From the NCBI RefSeq assembly GCF_027409185.1, contig NC_084463.1, forward strand, positions 50,586,907-50,650,906: a stretch of 64,000 bases of DNA. The letters run 5' to 3'. Of this stretch, positions 1 to 13,789 are shown piece after piece. Made by a program: the position numbers and the translations under genes. The stretch's first letter is position 1; every line of letters starts with the position of its first letter. The notes under the pieces are model-generated. The model saw only the letters and a program-made list of their open reading frames with translations. It did not search any database and was not told where the DNA came from. The stretch is from Cynocephalus volans. Taxonomy: Eukaryota > Chordata > Mammalia > Dermoptera > Cynocephalidae.

Positions 1-590
1 TTCCCAAGAGAGGTGACATCCAAGTGATAGGTGGCTTAGCCTTCTTTACCTGCCTTAGTGTCCCTTCTTTTGTTAATAACACCTGGATATTTCCTTTGGA
101 GAGCTGTGTCTACAACAATGCCAGTCGTCCTGGCTCAGGAGACAGGCCTGTGTCCTGGGCCTACTGAGAGCATCACGTGTCCCTGGGGATGGCAATCATG
201 CAACAAGATCCACTCACGCACTTGAGACTCTCATCCTTGGATTCTCCAAACTGTTGGAAGTAAGCCACGAGCTGCTGGGGACAGACTGAAAGCAGCAGAG
301 ACAGCGAGACAAAACCCTAACTGCACTGCATGAGCCCCTGAATCCAGTTCTATCGAGGCTAGATATACTGTGAGACTTGGGAGACACATAAATCTCTCTC
401 ACGTTTTTTCCTTTAGATCAGTTTGAGTTGGGATTCTATCTCTTCCAACAGATCTTGACTAAGAACAGTTAAGAATCCTTCATTTTCAGCTGAACATTGA
501 AAAGTTACTTACTCATCTGCTGTGTTTACAAGGCTTTCACTCACAGTAAGACAGGTCTAGCTTGGCCTCCCGGTTCATCACTTACCAGAT
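1..590. other. Unassigned single-copy DNA
   Basis: No domain-bearing ORF, splice-bounded exon or recognisable repeat is visible here. The short ORFs on both strands look like chance ORFs. Confidence 0.5.
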
Positions 591-780
591 TTAGAATTCT
601 GATTCCTCTTCTCTCTCACCTCTAAACTGACAGTAACAGCAGAGCCTTCTTTGTAGGTTTGCAAAATGCAGTGAGACCCTGGATGGAGAATGCTTTGCAC
701 AGTGCCTGGCACATGGTAAGTGCCCAATAAATGGCAGTCATTTTGATTCTGATGATAATGGTTATTATCATAATCATGAT
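590..780 (+). repeat. MIR SINE
   Basis: The stretch around 690-735 has the typical MIR 3' core, a 'cagtgcctggcacat' box followed by 'gcccaataaatg' and an AT-rich tail. MIR is an ancient tRNA-derived SINE shared by mammals. The left end is uncertain. Confidence 0.75.
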
Positions 781-794
781 CATAACACTCCAAA

Positions 795-2240
795 CCCTCT
801 CCTGGCTCTATGCCCTCCCCTCTTGCAACTGCCCTGTTTCCCTGCTTCCTTTCACTACAAAACTCTTTTTAAAGGATATGTATTCTCTTTATTTTGCACT
901 TTTTACTTTCTGCCCCCTGATTTCCACCACTCCAATCAGGCTTTTATTTCCCCAGTATGCTATTGAAATTGCTGTTGTCAAGATCACCTATAAACTCCAT
1001 CTTGCCAAAAACAGTAATTAAATTTCCTCTCACTTTTCTCAGCCCTTTGGTTGTGTTTACCACAGTGGACACATTCTTCATCTTGAAGCATTGTCCTCAC
1101 TTGGCTTCTGGGAAACCACACACCAGGCTTTTCTTCAACCTGACTCTCCACCCTCTGTCTGTCTTTGCTGTCTCCTCCTCCTCTTCTGATGATCTCTCTA
1201 TGCTCACTCCCTGGGTCACTTCATTGTGTTCTTACCTAGGTAAACCACTTATCCATCAATGGCTTTGCAATATATCCCTGTAGTCCCAAACCCTCCCCTG
1301 AGGTCCAGATCCCTCAGTCTAACCATCCATGTAACTTCACTTGGATGTCTAACAGGGCCCTTAAGCATAATAGAAACAAAACTCACTTGTCAATTTCACC
1401 ATCCCTCTCTTCTCCTAGAACCTGCTCCTCCTCATGGGGTCTCCATCTTGGAAGATAGCATGATTATTTCTACTTTCTCAGATGAAAACCTAGACATCAT
1501 CTTCAATTCCTGTCTTTTCTTGGTCACCACATTCAACTTATCAGCAGGTACTGTAGACTCTGACTTCAGATTTATTCTGAATCTAATTCCATTTCATTTC
1601 CTCCACCCTTTCCAACTGAGTTCACACACAAGACTATGCAGCAGCATTTCACTGGTCCCCAGACCTTACATTTGCCCCCTCAGATACTGACAGATCATCT
1701 CACACTTCTGCCACCTCAAATCTCCAGTGGCTTAATACCTGTAATACCTATTACACCAATGATAAAATTCAAGCACCTATGATATGACTATCATAAAATC
1801 CAAAATTCTTTAAAATGTCCCATGACATTTATGTTTTATGTAGCACTTGCATCCTCCTCTGACTATCACTTGCAAACTTCTTCCACCTGTCTGTCACTTT
1901 CTCACCATCTCCAGCCACACTCAGTGTGCTTCAGGGATCTCACACATGCCACACTGGGTCCTGCTTCAAGGCTTTTGTTGTTGCTGTTCCTTCTGCCTGG
2001 AACACTATTCTCCCAAGGATTCCCATGGCGGGCTTCTCAGCTTTTAGTTCATTGCTCAAAAGTTACCTCCCTAGAGAGGCCTTGCCTGACCATGGCCCCT
2101 AAAGATGTCTCTTTCCCACCCCTTTCACGCTCTCTCCTGCTCTTCTGTATTCTGCCTTATTTTCTTCAGATTGCTTATTTATTTATTTTCACCTACTTGT
2201 TGTCTGACTTCCCTGGTTGGGTTCACTGTCACATAGCACA
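795..2240 (+). mobile_element. L2 LINE, degraded 3' half
   Basis: The segment follows the L2 consensus in order. It has a 'cactccaatcaggctttt' motif near 930 and the CR1-type reverse-transcriptase region near 1040-1460, with remnants of the AFDTVDH-like stretch and the KPAPP-like stretch. The 3' region near 1960-2090 carries the 'ctgttccttctgcctgga' block and the 'agagaggccttgcctgacc' block. Frames are broken by many indels, so no protein is made. It is an ancient element predating placental radiation. Confidence 0.8.
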
Positions 2241-2432
2241 GAAGAAAGTCTTAGAGGGATTTAAAGCCAACAGGCAAAGACAATTCCAATCTAACAGTCA
2301 AAAGCAGAGGAACTTCTGAGTCTTCTCTCCACTTATACTACCTTGAGAGTCCAACTACCTCCTTTCAGCTTAGTCTAAAAACCTGGAGTTGAGAAACATA
2401 CTTCTAAGTGGTGAGACTTACCCAACAGGGCA

Positions 2433-2489
2433 GCTACCTCTATTATACAGTGCTGCCTCTATTATACAGTGCTGCCTCTATTATAAAGT
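2433..2489. repeat. 19-bp minisatellite, three units
   Basis: Three head-to-tail 19-base units begin 'gctacctctattatacagt' and differ by one or two bases each. There are no spacers, so this is not a CRISPR. Confidence 0.85.
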
Positions 2490-4020
2490 AATGATTTTTA
2501 AATACTTGGCATTCAAACTATTCAATAAGCCCAGTTATCATGGATAAGGGTGAAAACCCCTGAAAGGCAAAGGTAGACAGAGAATGAGATGTAAATAATT
2601 TGTATTCTATATGTGGCATTTACTAAAAAGCCATTAGAGTCATTCCTGAAAATCTGATATAAAATTGATTGCAATTTCACAAACTACCTTGTGGCCCTAC
2701 TAGGGAAATGAGTGAGTAAGACAGGCATAGCGAGCATGCATACAGAATGATTAGCTGTATAAACAACTAAATCAATAGCTTTATAAAACTGGATATCAAT
2801 ATGGTAATTGGAAATCAATAGGGTAAGCCAGAGCAATGCTAAATCTCTCCCAACATTCAGTAAATCTTGAATAGCAGACAGAACACCTCTTTCTATGAAA
2901 ATGTAAATAAACCAGTACATCAAAGAACAAAACTACTATGAAATTAATCAGTTATTTCAGGGATCTCCAAAATATTAAACATCTGGGGAAATGGTCTATT
3001 GTTATAGTTGGGGCAATATTCTTTTACACTCAGTTTAACTGAACTTTATCTTACATCTACATGTTATTACCTGATTAATTCAACCTGATTCTAATCACAG
3101 CTTTGCCAAGCCCTCAAGCAGGTGCAATATTGAGATGATTTTATATTAATTTTTAGTAGTAATATATGGTTTTGTAAGTGCAAAATTTCATTCATGGACA
3201 CTGTTTTCTTTATAAAACAGACAACTCCTTGAGGGAAAGACTTACTCTAGCATTCTATGTCATTAATTTTACATGACCAGGGTTCTGTTCCTTGTATGGA
3301 AGTAGCCAGGATCATGCATGAAGTACGTGGCTCCAGAGCCTAAGGGAATACTCCTTATACAAAACCTGTCACCAAGAGGTCCCATGCAGATCATAGGCTG
3401 GCATGGAGTTTGATTCAGAATTGTACAAGGCCAAAGGCTAGCTAGATTTGAGGCAAACACACCTAACTGTGTGGACTGGCTATTCCCTAACTGCTTTCTA
3501 ATTCTATTTTCCACCCTCTTGTCCACTTCTGTGCCCTGGGAGAGTGACCTCTACCCACACCACCACCCAGTTTACCCTGCCCTCAGGTTCTCTGTGGTTT
3601 TCACCAATAGAATTTCCAAGGAGGAGATGGGAGGCAGAGGACTGAGAGTTTGAAGACCTATCACTCAGCTGCTTTGGGACAGGCCCCTCCCACCACAAAG
3701 TTCCACCCCACACTTGTACCTAACCCTTGCTCTTCTTTTTGCTTTTTTATCCATGGATAGTAAAGATTCCCACAGTGGCAGGTCACCATCTTATGCTTAC
3801 TCCCTGAGCTCTGCCAACACCTCTGTAATAGTCCCTTCATTACACATTCTTCCACTGAATTCATTGGGTTTTCTACAGGGCTCGCTCAAGTCGTTAGTAC
3901 CCGTATGTGCACAATGAGGGGTACTTTCACCAAGAAAAAATGTGTGAACTCCTATGAGGCAGAAGACAATGTGGTGACTGTAATATACAAATTAATTAAA
4001 CACCAATAACTTCTCTAACA
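2490..4020. other. Intergenic DNA with a weak old-repeat tail
   Basis: No gene is seen. Around 3,540-3,890 the text 'caacacctctgtaatagtcccttc' resembles the 3' untranslated end of an old L1-class repeat on the plus strand, but divergence prevents naming it. The rest is unassigned. Confidence 0.35.
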
Positions 4021-4023
4021 ATG

Positions 4024-4350
4024 CAGAGTCAGCCTTGATATCCACAGGTTCTGCATCTGCAGATTCAACCAACTACAGATCAAAAACATTCATGCATAAA
4101 AACAATAATAACAATACAAGAATACAAATATGCAAATAAAAACAATGCACTATAACAACTATTTACATAGGATTTACATTGTATTAGGTATTGTAAGTAA
4201 CCTAAAGATGATTTAAAGTATACAGAAGAATATGTGTAGATTATATGCAAATACAATGGCATATTTTATCAGGGACTTGAGTATCCACTGATTTTGATAA
4301 CTGCTAAAAGTCTTGGAACCAATCCCCCACAAGTACTGAGGAATGACTGT
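4024..4350. mobile_element. Tigger-type (MER2-like) DNA transposon, non-autonomous
   Basis: The left end near 4024 reads 'cagagtcagccttgatatcc' with 'gcagattcaaccaactacag' behind it. The right end reads 'accaatcccccacaagtac' then 'tgaggaatgactgta'. These are inverted versions of one terminal sequence, as in MER2/Tigger members of the pogo/Tc1 group. It has no coding capacity. Confidence 0.7.
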
Positions 4351-4740
4351 ATATCTATTTTTTTTTACAGCACATTGTAACATACCTTATTGTTACAGAA
4401 TCATTATCTGCCCTCCTCACAAGCCTAGGAATACTTTGAGTGCCGGAAATAGGTTTGTTTTAATACACCCAAAACCTGGCCAGTACCTAACTCAGAGCTC
4501 ATTTACATTTGTGAAACATCTCAAAGAATTTTAAACTGATTAGTAAAGCCAGGTAAGTAATTCACCATAATATAATGTGATAAGTGTTTAAAAGCAGCAT
4601 GACTGAAATTACCAGAACATAGAGGAGGAGGAAGGGCTTGATTCTGATGGCATCTGGAAGAATGAAGACTTGAGGGAAGGGATTATAGTGAAGAGGTGAC
4701 ATGCAATTAGAAGGATTAGTAGATGTACCTCAGAAAGAAA
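4351..4740. other. Unassigned AT-rich DNA
   Basis: No coding or repeat signal was recognised between the Tigger-like element and the L1 complex. Confidence 0.4.
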
Positions 4741-4877
4741 TGGAGCAAGGAGATGAGCCAGCCTAAGTGTCCAACAACAAGTGAATGAAAAAGAAAACAT
4801 GGTATATGTACACAATGATAATACTATTGAACTATGAAAAATAATAAAATCCAACCATTTATGGTAGTAAAATCCCC
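4740..4877 (+). mobile_element. L1 ORF2 C-terminal fragment
   Basis: The plus-strand sequence encodes the remnant of the conserved L1 ORF2 tail (QPKCPSTNEW-like, then YIHTMEYYSA-like). It ends abruptly against mid-ORF2 sequence at about 4,870, which marks the left edge of the tandem L1 array. Confidence 0.7.
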
Positions 4878-7800
4878 GCAAATTATAAGCAAACCAAATT
4901 CAACAGCACATTAAAAGGGTTATATACTACAGTCAGGTGGGATTTAATGCTGGAATGCAAGGATCATTCAACATGTTAAAATTACTTAATGGGATACACC
5001 ACATTAACAGAATGAAAGATATTGACCACACGATTACCTTGATAATCCAATAAAAAAGCATTTAAAAATTCAGGATCTATTCATGTAAGAAAAAATTTCA
5101 GCCAAATCTGTATAGAAAAACTTACTTTATTACAATAGAGGGTATATATAAGAGCTGTAGAGCTAACATCAAAATCAGTGGAGAGAAAATAAATTTTGGC
5201 CTGTAAGATCAGTATGAGGCAAGTATACCCATTCTTACCACATCCATTTGACATAGCCCTGAAAGTCCTAGCCAGAGCAATTATATAAGAAATAAATAAT
5301 AAAAAGAATCCAAAGCAAAAAGGAAGTAATACTGTCCCTCTTTGTTGACAAGATGATTATAAATGCAGAAAATACTAGTGTCTCCACAAAAACACTGTTA
5401 TATTAACAAATTTTCTAATGTTACAGGATACAAAAATTCGTGGTTTTCTAAACAGAAATATATATTCAGAAAATATGCTTCTACAAATGAAGAAAACAAT
5501 CTCATATTTTTAAAAAGTATGAAATATTTATGCATAAACATAAAGTAAGTAGTAAAAGACTGCACAGAAGATTATAAAATGTTGATGATAGAAATTTAAA
5601 AAGAAATGGTTAGGTACAAGTACATACAGTGTTCATGCATAAGGGAACTAATAGTGTTAAAATATTCAGATTATCTTTCGATATCTACAAATTCAAAGAA
5701 ATGAATATTATTCGTTTCCAATATTGAACAAATAACACTAAAATGTATATTTAACCACAAAAGTTCCTAAATAGCCAAAGGGATGCTATACAAAGAAGGA
5801 AATGCTGGAGGCATCAAACTTCCTGACTTCAAAATATATTACCAAGTTGTAGTATTCCATGCCATATAGTATAGACATACAAAAAGGCATATACCCCAAC
5901 AGAACAGAGAGCCCATTAATAAATCCGTACATATATTTTAATAATATATAATTATTGTACACATTTATAATTTATGCATATTGACGCATCACAATAAAAC
6001 CTGACAGCAGTATATCAATGATAGATTTAAATATTTCCCTTTTAAGAATGAAACACCCAGAGAAAAAAATTATTACAGAATCTGCTCACTTGAATAACAC
6101 TCTATAAGAAACAGTCCTAACTTATTATCCAGAAATTTCCAACCAACCACAAAATCCACTTTCTTCCTAAGAGCATAAAAAACATTTTACAGGACAGATT
6201 ATATATCAGCTTACAAAATAACTCTCAAAAAATTTGAGAAGTTCAAAATAATCCCAGGTATCTTTTCCAAAAATAACTGAATGAAACTACAAATGTATAA
6301 CTTTAAGAAAATAGGAAAATTTACAACTACAGAAAAACTAAACAAGACATTCTTGAACAACCATTGGGCCAAAGAGAAAATACAAAGGTAATTTGAAAAA
6401 TATCTCAAATCAAGGAAAATAAAAACACGAGATGTTAAAACCTTTAAGATGCAGTCAAAGCAGTATTATGAGGGAAGTTTATGAACAACCACATTATATA
6501 TTTTAAAAAGTCTCAAATAAGCAATGTCACTTTACACTTCAAGGAAGCAGAAGAAGAACAAACAGAGCAACAAATTAGTGGATGACAGAAAAAAATTAGA
6601 TTAGGACAGAAATTAATAATGAGTAGAAAAACAAGAAAAAATGTTTTGCACCCCCAAAAACAAAACACACAAACAGAAAAAAACATAATCAAAAAACCAT
6701 TCAGTTTATAAGGCAAAAAAAGAGAGAAAACAAAATTTTAAAAAAGAGAGACATAAACAGAGACTTCAAAATGCTCCAAAAATAATAGTGGACAATTTTA
6801 AACAAGTATGTGACAACAAATTTGATAACTTACAAGAAATACTTTTTTTACTGACATAAAATGTACCAGAACTTGATTGAGGTAAAAACAAAAACAAACA
6901 AACAAACAAAAGAACAAAGACTGAATGTACCAACAACAAATAAAGTGATTGAATTAGTTCTACAAAGCTTGACATCAAAAAATGCTCAGGACTGGATAAA
7001 TTTGTGGCCAATTCTACCAACACTGAAGAAATATTGGTAACTATCATTATCTTTTCTTACTTTTCATTCACATATAATAACTGTACACATTTCTAGGGCA
7101 CAGTGTGATATTTGGATACCTGTATATGAAACGGAATGAAAAGTGTATCCATCACATTATGTATGATTATTGTACGTGTGATGAGAGCATTCAAAACTCT
7201 ATATTTTGGCTACTGAAAACAAGACAATACCTCTGTGGTAACTACAGTCACTCTGCCAATTCTTCTTCAATACTTCCAAAAAAACAAAAAAGAAGAAAAA
7301 ATGTGGAGAATACTTCAAAACTCATTTTAGGAGGTTAGTATCAGCATGATATTAAAACCAAAAAAAAAAACCACACACTTGAATAATACTACAAAAAAAA
7401 GTCCCTGACATACAACATTGATACATAAATTCCCCCCAAATATGAGAAACCTAATCCAACAGCAAATTAAAAGCGTTATATAACACAATCAGGTGCAATT
7501 TACTTTTGGAATGCAAACATCATTCAACATGCTAAAATTGCTTAATGTGACACACTGCACTAACAGAATGAAAGATATAGAACACATAATTACTTCAATA
7601 ATACAATAAAAAAGCATTCAAATATTCAGCCTCTATTCATGACACAAAAATCTTCATCCAAATCTGTACAGAAAATCTTACATTATTACAATAAAGGGTA
7701 TATATAAAAGTTGTAGAGCTAAGATCAAAATCATTTGGGTGAAACTAAAATTTTTGCTGGTAAGATCCAGTACAAGGCAAGAATACCATTCTTACCACAT

Positions 7801-10800
7801 TGATTCAACATAACCCTGAAAGTCCTAGCCAGAGCAATTACATGAAATAAACAAAGAGAATCCAAAGCAAAAAGGAAGAAGTAATACTGTCCTGGTTTGT
7901 TGATGAGATGATTATAAATCTAAAACACACTAGTGACTCCACAAAATCACTGCTTTAAATAACAAATTCACTAATGTTGCAGGATACAAAAACAAATGGT
8001 ATTTCTAAACATATACATATGTTCAGAAAATATGCTTTTTAAAAATGAAGAAATCAATCTCATATTTTTTAAAAGTATGAAATACTTATGAATAAATTTA
8101 AACTAACTAAAGACTGGTACACAGAAGATTATAAAATATTGATGATAGAAAATGAAAAAGAAGTAGATACATAGAAACACATACAGTGTTCATGAATGAG
8201 GGAACTAATAGTGTTAAAATATTTAAGTTGTCTCTAGGTATCTACAAATTCATAGAAATCACTATCATTCTTTTCCAATATAGAAAAAACAACCCTAAAA
8301 TGTATGTCAAGCCAGAAAAGACTCTCAATAGCCAAAGGGATATTAAACAAAGAAGGAAAGGCTAGAAGCATCAAACTTCCTGACTTCAAAATATATTACA
8401 AACCTATAGTAATCAAAACAATATGGTACTGACATACAAAGAGGCACATAAACCAACCGACCAGAGAGCCCATAAATAAATCCACACATATATTTTTCCA
8501 TAGTATATAATAATTATACACATTTATAATTTATGAATATCGACATATCACCAAAAAAAATATGACAGCAGTAGATTAACAGTAGGAGACTTAAATAGTT
8601 CACTTTTAATAATGAAAGAAACACCCACAGAGAAAATTATGAAAGAATCTGCTCACTTGAATAACACTCTACACCAAAGTATCCTAACAAAAATATACAC
8701 AAATTTCCACCCAACAGCAAAATCCCCCTTCTTACTAAGAGCATAGGAAACAATTTACAGAATAGTATATATATCAGCTTACAAAATAAGTCTCAAAAAA
8801 CTTGAGATGTTCAAAATAATCCCAAGTACCTTTCCCGAATAAAATTGAATGAAACTACAAATCTATAACTTTAAGAAAAGAGGTAAATTTACTAGTACAG
8901 AAAAACTAAACAAGACACACTTGAATGACCATTGGGCCAAAAAGAAAATTAAAAAGTAATTTAAAAAATATTTCAGATCAACGAGAATAAAAACACAAGA
9001 TATTAAAGCCTTTATGATGCAAACAAAGCAGTATTATGAGGAAAGTTTATGAACAACCATATTATATATTTAAAAGGATCTCAAATAAGCAATGTCACTG
9101 TACACTTCCAGGAAGCAGAAGAAGAAAAAACAGAGCACAAAAATAGCAGAAGATAGAAAATAATAGGATTAAAACAGAAATTAATAAAGAGTAGAAAACA
9201 ACAAAAATGTCTCCCTCCCCAAAATTAAACAATCAGTAAAGACAAAATCAGCAAACCGTTTAAGATCTTATGCAAAAAAGAGAGAAAATAAAATGAGAAA
9301 CTGAAAAGAGACATAACAATATGACTTCAAAATGATCAAATAATCATAGTAGACAATTTTCAACAAGTATGTGACAACAAATTTGGTAACTTAGAAAAAA
9401 TACTTCTTTTACTGACATACAAGCTGCCAGCACTGAATCGAGAAAAGAGAAAAAAAAAAAAAAAAAAAGCCTGAATGGACCAACCACAAATAAAGGGACT
9501 TAATTAGTGCTACAAATCTTCCCATGAAAAACAGCTCAGGATCAGATAACTTCGTGGGTCAATTCTACCAACACCCAAAGAAGATAACTATCATTATCTT
9601 TTCCTACATTTCCTTCACATGCAATAATTGTACACGTTTCTAGGGCACAGTGTGACATATGGATACCAGTACACAAAATGAAATGATCAAATCAGGATGA
9701 TTAGTGTATCAGTCACCTTATGTACCAGTTTTATATGTATGATGGAAACAGTCAAAATTCTTTCTTCTGGCTACTTAAAATAGTTTTGTGATAGCTACAG
9801 TCACCCAATATCAATTCTTCAATACTTGCAAAAAAACAAAATAGAAGAAAACATACACAGAACACTTCTAAACTCATACTAGGAGGCTAGTATCAGCCTG
9901 ATATTAAAACTAAAAAAAGAAACTTGAAGAAAACTAGAAAATGTCCCTGACATACAGCATTGATGTATAAATTCCCCCCAAATATGAGCAAACCAAATTC
10001 AACAGCACATTAGGGAATATATACCACAATCAGGATGGATTTACTGCTGGAATTCAAGGATCATCCAACATTCAAAAATTGCTTACTGTGATACACCACG
10101 TTTAAAAAATGAAAAATATAGACTACACGATTACCTCAAAATGCTATAAAAAGGCATTTAAAAATCCAGCATCTATCATGATACAAAAAGTTTCAACCAA
10201 ATCTGTATAGAAAACTTACATTATTACAATAAAGGGTATATAATAAAGCCACAGAGCTAACATCAAAATCCATGGGGAGAAACTAATATATTGGCCTGTA
10301 AGATCCAGTACAAGGCAAGTATGCCCATTCTTACCTCATCCATTCAACATAGCCCTGAAAGTCCCAGCCAGAGCAATTATATAAGAAATACATAATAAAA
10401 AGAATCTAAAGCAAAAAGGAAGAAGTAATATTGTCCCTATTTGTTGATGAGATGTTTATAAATGTAGAAAACACTAGTTATATCTAACAAATTTACTATT
10501 GTTGCAGGATACAAAACTAGAGTTGTTTCTAAACACAAATTTAAGTTTAAAATGTTTTTTAAAATGAAGAAAACATTCTCATATATTTAAAAACTATGAA
10601 ATACATATGAATAAACTTAAACTAAGTATTAATATATTGGTCTACAGAAGATTATAAAATATTGATGATAGAAACTTAAAACGAAATGGGTAGGTAGAAA
10701 CACATAGAGTGTTCTTGGATGAGGGAACTAATACCATTAAAATATCCAAATTATCTCCACCTATCTACAAATTTAAAGAAATCACTATCATTCTTTTCCA

Positions 10801-12533
10801 ATACACAACAAACAACCACAAAACCTATATGGATCCAGAAAAGACCCAGAATAGTCAAAGGGATATTTTGTAAAGATAGAAAGGCTGGAGGCATCAATCT
10901 TCCTGACTTCAAAATATATCACAAAGCTATAGTAAAGAAAACAACATGGTAGTGACACACAAAGTGGAATATACACCAACAGAACAGAGAACCCATAAAT
11001 AAATCCACACATATATTTTTCCATAATGTATAATTGTACACATTTATAATTTATGAATACTGACGTATCACAAAAAAACCCTGACAGCAGTATATTAACA
11101 GTAGGAAACTTAAATAGTTCACTTTTAATATTGAAAGAAACACCCACAGAGAAAATGATTAAAGAACCTGCTCACTTGAATAATGCTCTAGACCAAAGTG
11201 TCCTAGCAAAAATATCCACAAATTTCCACCCAACAGCAAAATCTAACTTCTTTCTAAGAACATAGGAAACATTTTACAGAATAGTATGTGTATCAGCTTA
11301 TAAAATGTCTAAAAAATTTGAGAAGTTCAAAATAATCCCAATTATCTTTTCCAAACAATGATACTTGTAATGATCATTTGTAATGATACTACAAATATAT
11401 AACTTTAAGTAAATAAGAAAATTTACTAGTACAGAACAACTAATCAAGACACACTTGAATGACCATTGGGCCAAAGGGAAAATTAAAAAGTAATTAGAAA
11501 AATATCTCAAATCAAGGAAAATAAAAACACAAGATACTAAAACCTTTGTGCTGCAAACAAAGCAGTATTATGAGGGAATCTTATGAACCATCACCCTCTA
11601 TATTTAAAAGGATCTCAAATAAGCAATGTCACTTTACATACACTTCAAGGAAGCAGAAGAAGAGCAAACTGTGCACACAATTAAAAGAAGACAGAAAATA
11701 AGATTAGGACAGAGTTTAATAAAGGGTAGAAAAACAAGAAAAAATGTTTCCCTCCCAAATAAACAAAACAAAACATCAGAAAAGACAAAATCAACAAACC
11801 CTTTAGTCTATTATGCAAAGAAAGAGAAATAAAAATATCAGAAACTGAAAAGAGACATAACAATATGACTTCAAAATGATCAAAAAATCATAGTGGACAA
11901 TTTTAAACAAGTAGGTGACAACAAATTTGATAACAAAGAAAAAATAAATCCTTTTTTACTGACATACACAACCTACCAGAACTGAATCGAGATAGGAAAA
12001 AAAAAAAAAAAAAAAGCCTGACTGTACCGACAACAAAAGAAGGGATGGAATTAGTACTGCAAATCTTCCTATGAAAAAACGCTCAGGACCAGATAACTTT
12101 GTGGGTCAATTCTACCTACACCCAAAGAAATATTAATAACTATCATTATCCTTTAATCCTTTTCATTCACATATAATGTGTACACACTTCTAGGGGACAG
12201 TGTGACATTTGGATATCTGTATAGAAACTGGAATGATCAAGTGAGGATGACTAGTGTATCCATCACCTTAGGTACCAGTTTAATATGTGTGATGGGAACA
12301 TTCAAAATTCTTTCTTCTGGCTTTTCACGACTATAAAACACTTTTGTGTTAACTACAGTCACCCAATACCAAGTCTTCTTCAATACTTCCAAAGAAACAA
12401 AACAGAAGAAAAAATACAGAGAATACTTCTAAACTCATTTTAGGAGGCTAGTATCAGCCTGATATTAAAACCAAAAAAAGAGCCTTGAAGAAAACTATAG
12501 AAATATGTCCCTGACACACAGCATTGATACTGT
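4870..12533 (+). mobile_element. Three tandem copies of a 2.55-kb L1 ORF2 segment
   Basis: The same series of blocks occurs three times in the same orientation. Landmarks: 'gagcaattat...aagaaat' with the RT active-site region near 5,270, 7,830 and 10,370; 'gatacaaa' plus KTVWYW-like tail at about 5,850, 8,400 and 10,930; endonuclease-end block (LDQ..FHPT-like) near 6,100, 8,670 and 11,200; the D.F..FYQ-like linker near 6,990, 9,550 and 12,090. The spacing is about 2,543-2,558 bases. In every unit the ORF2 tail is joined to the end of the endonuclease region, an order not found in a normal L1, so the junction is itself duplicated. All frames are full of stops and indels. Confidence 0.8.
7036..7290 (+). 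mobile_element. L1 3'UTR-like insert in array unit 1
   Basis: About 250 bases beginning with the 'ctgtacacatttctagggca' block and ending near 'gtaactacagtcactc' interrupt the ORF2 linker. They resemble an older L1 3' untranslated segment. Matching inserts sit at about 9,590-9,830 and 12,135-12,380 in the other units, so the insertion happened before the triplication. Confidence 0.6.
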
Positions 12534-12536
12534 AGG

Positions 12537-12965
12537 ATTCCAGGCAACATGAATTAACTTGGAGGACGTTATGTTGAGGAAATGTGCCATGCACAGGAAG
12601 GCAAGTACTGCATGACATCACTCATATGTGAAATGTAGAAAAAGTTGTTCTCATAGAAGTAGAGAGGAAAATAGTGGTCACCAGAGGCTGGGGAGGGTAC
12701 TGGGGAGGGGGAGGGGGAGAGATTGGTCAATGAGCACAAAGTTACAGTCAGGCAGGAAAACTAAGTTCCGGTGCTCCAGGGTGACGATAGCTAACAATAT
12801 CGTACTGTACATTTCAAGGTAGCCAGCACGGAGGATCTTGACTGCCACCATCAGAAAGAAATGATAAATGTTTGGATGATGGCTATGCTAACTACCCTGA
12901 CTGGATCATTAAACACTGTATGCATGTACTGAAACAACACATAAAATTTAAATTTGCTTAAAAAA
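12537..12965 (+). mobile_element. L1 3' untranslated region
   Basis: Characteristic L1 3'UTR blocks appear in order: 'tcactcatatgtgaaatgta', 'agaagtagagagg...ggtcaccagaggctggg', a G-rich run at 12,690-12,720, 'aagaaatgataaatgtttgg', and an A-rich end at about 12,955. The direction is plus, matching the L1 array upstream. Confidence 0.75.
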
Positions 12966-13785
12966 TAAGAAAGAAAAGGGGCAAAGGAGAGCATTCAGGC
13001 CGAGGGAGCAGACTGAACAAGAAGCATCAGAGGTGTAGAGGATCATGACGTGTTGGGGACGAGGGGCACCCTGACATGCCCTGAAGCATGGGGGTGCCTA
13101 GGAAGAGTGGGGGCAATGAGGCAGGACAGCTAAGTCACGTTCAGAACGTTGTCCATCCTGAATCAGTTAGCGGATCTCTTCTTGCCTCAATTTCTACCTC
13201 ATGGTACAGTTCCGAGGAACTTCACATTTCAGAAAGCAGCTAGTCCCCCTCCCACCACGGTGAAGTGTAGAAGGGGTGCTCCATCCGAGAGGTCACTGGC
13301 AGTTCCAGTGGTTAGGAAGACTCTGTCTCTTTGGCTTATGACATTTATAACTGCTTCTCAGTCCTTATCCCCTTCTTGGGACTGGAAGCTTCGAGAGGGA
13401 TGGAGTTGGGCATTTCCCCTGCCCCAGGAGGTTTGGCCCCGGTAAAATCTCGTTGGTTATTAGGCTCTTAAGAAATCGTTTCCTTTGAAGGCAGCACCTG
13501 TTAAGGAGGACAGAATTCAATGGGCGTATTTTAAATGCCTACTTTCCCCTCCTGCTGGAAGCTGAAAGCAATCATTTTGTGATCTTCTACGTGAGAGCCT
13601 GGTCGTGTTTCTGGAGGTAAAACTCCTTAATTTGTGGAAACGTCCAAGACTGGGCACCCCAGAGGTTTTGACTCAAACTTAATGAATTCGCCAATTCCAG
13701 TTTCAGATTCTTCCACCTGGAGCGCTTCTCACAGAGGTTTGCTTGTGGTTTTCTGATCAAGTAAGTGATGATTCTTTGAAAGAGC
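12966..13785. other. Single-copy DNA, nothing recognised
   Basis: A 98-residue ORF at 13,149-13,445 shows no recognisable family, signal peptide or splice context. It is treated as a chance ORF. Confidence 0.4.
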
Positions 13786-13789
13786 CTCT

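Noticed and set aside
2433..2489. Short direct repeats as a possible CRISPR
   Set aside because: Units are adjacent without spacers and the genome is mammalian.
10719..10952. 77-residue ORF with KRPRIVKG and GGINLPDFKIYHKAIV
   Set aside because: It is a piece of L1 ORF2 in the third array unit, not an independent gene.
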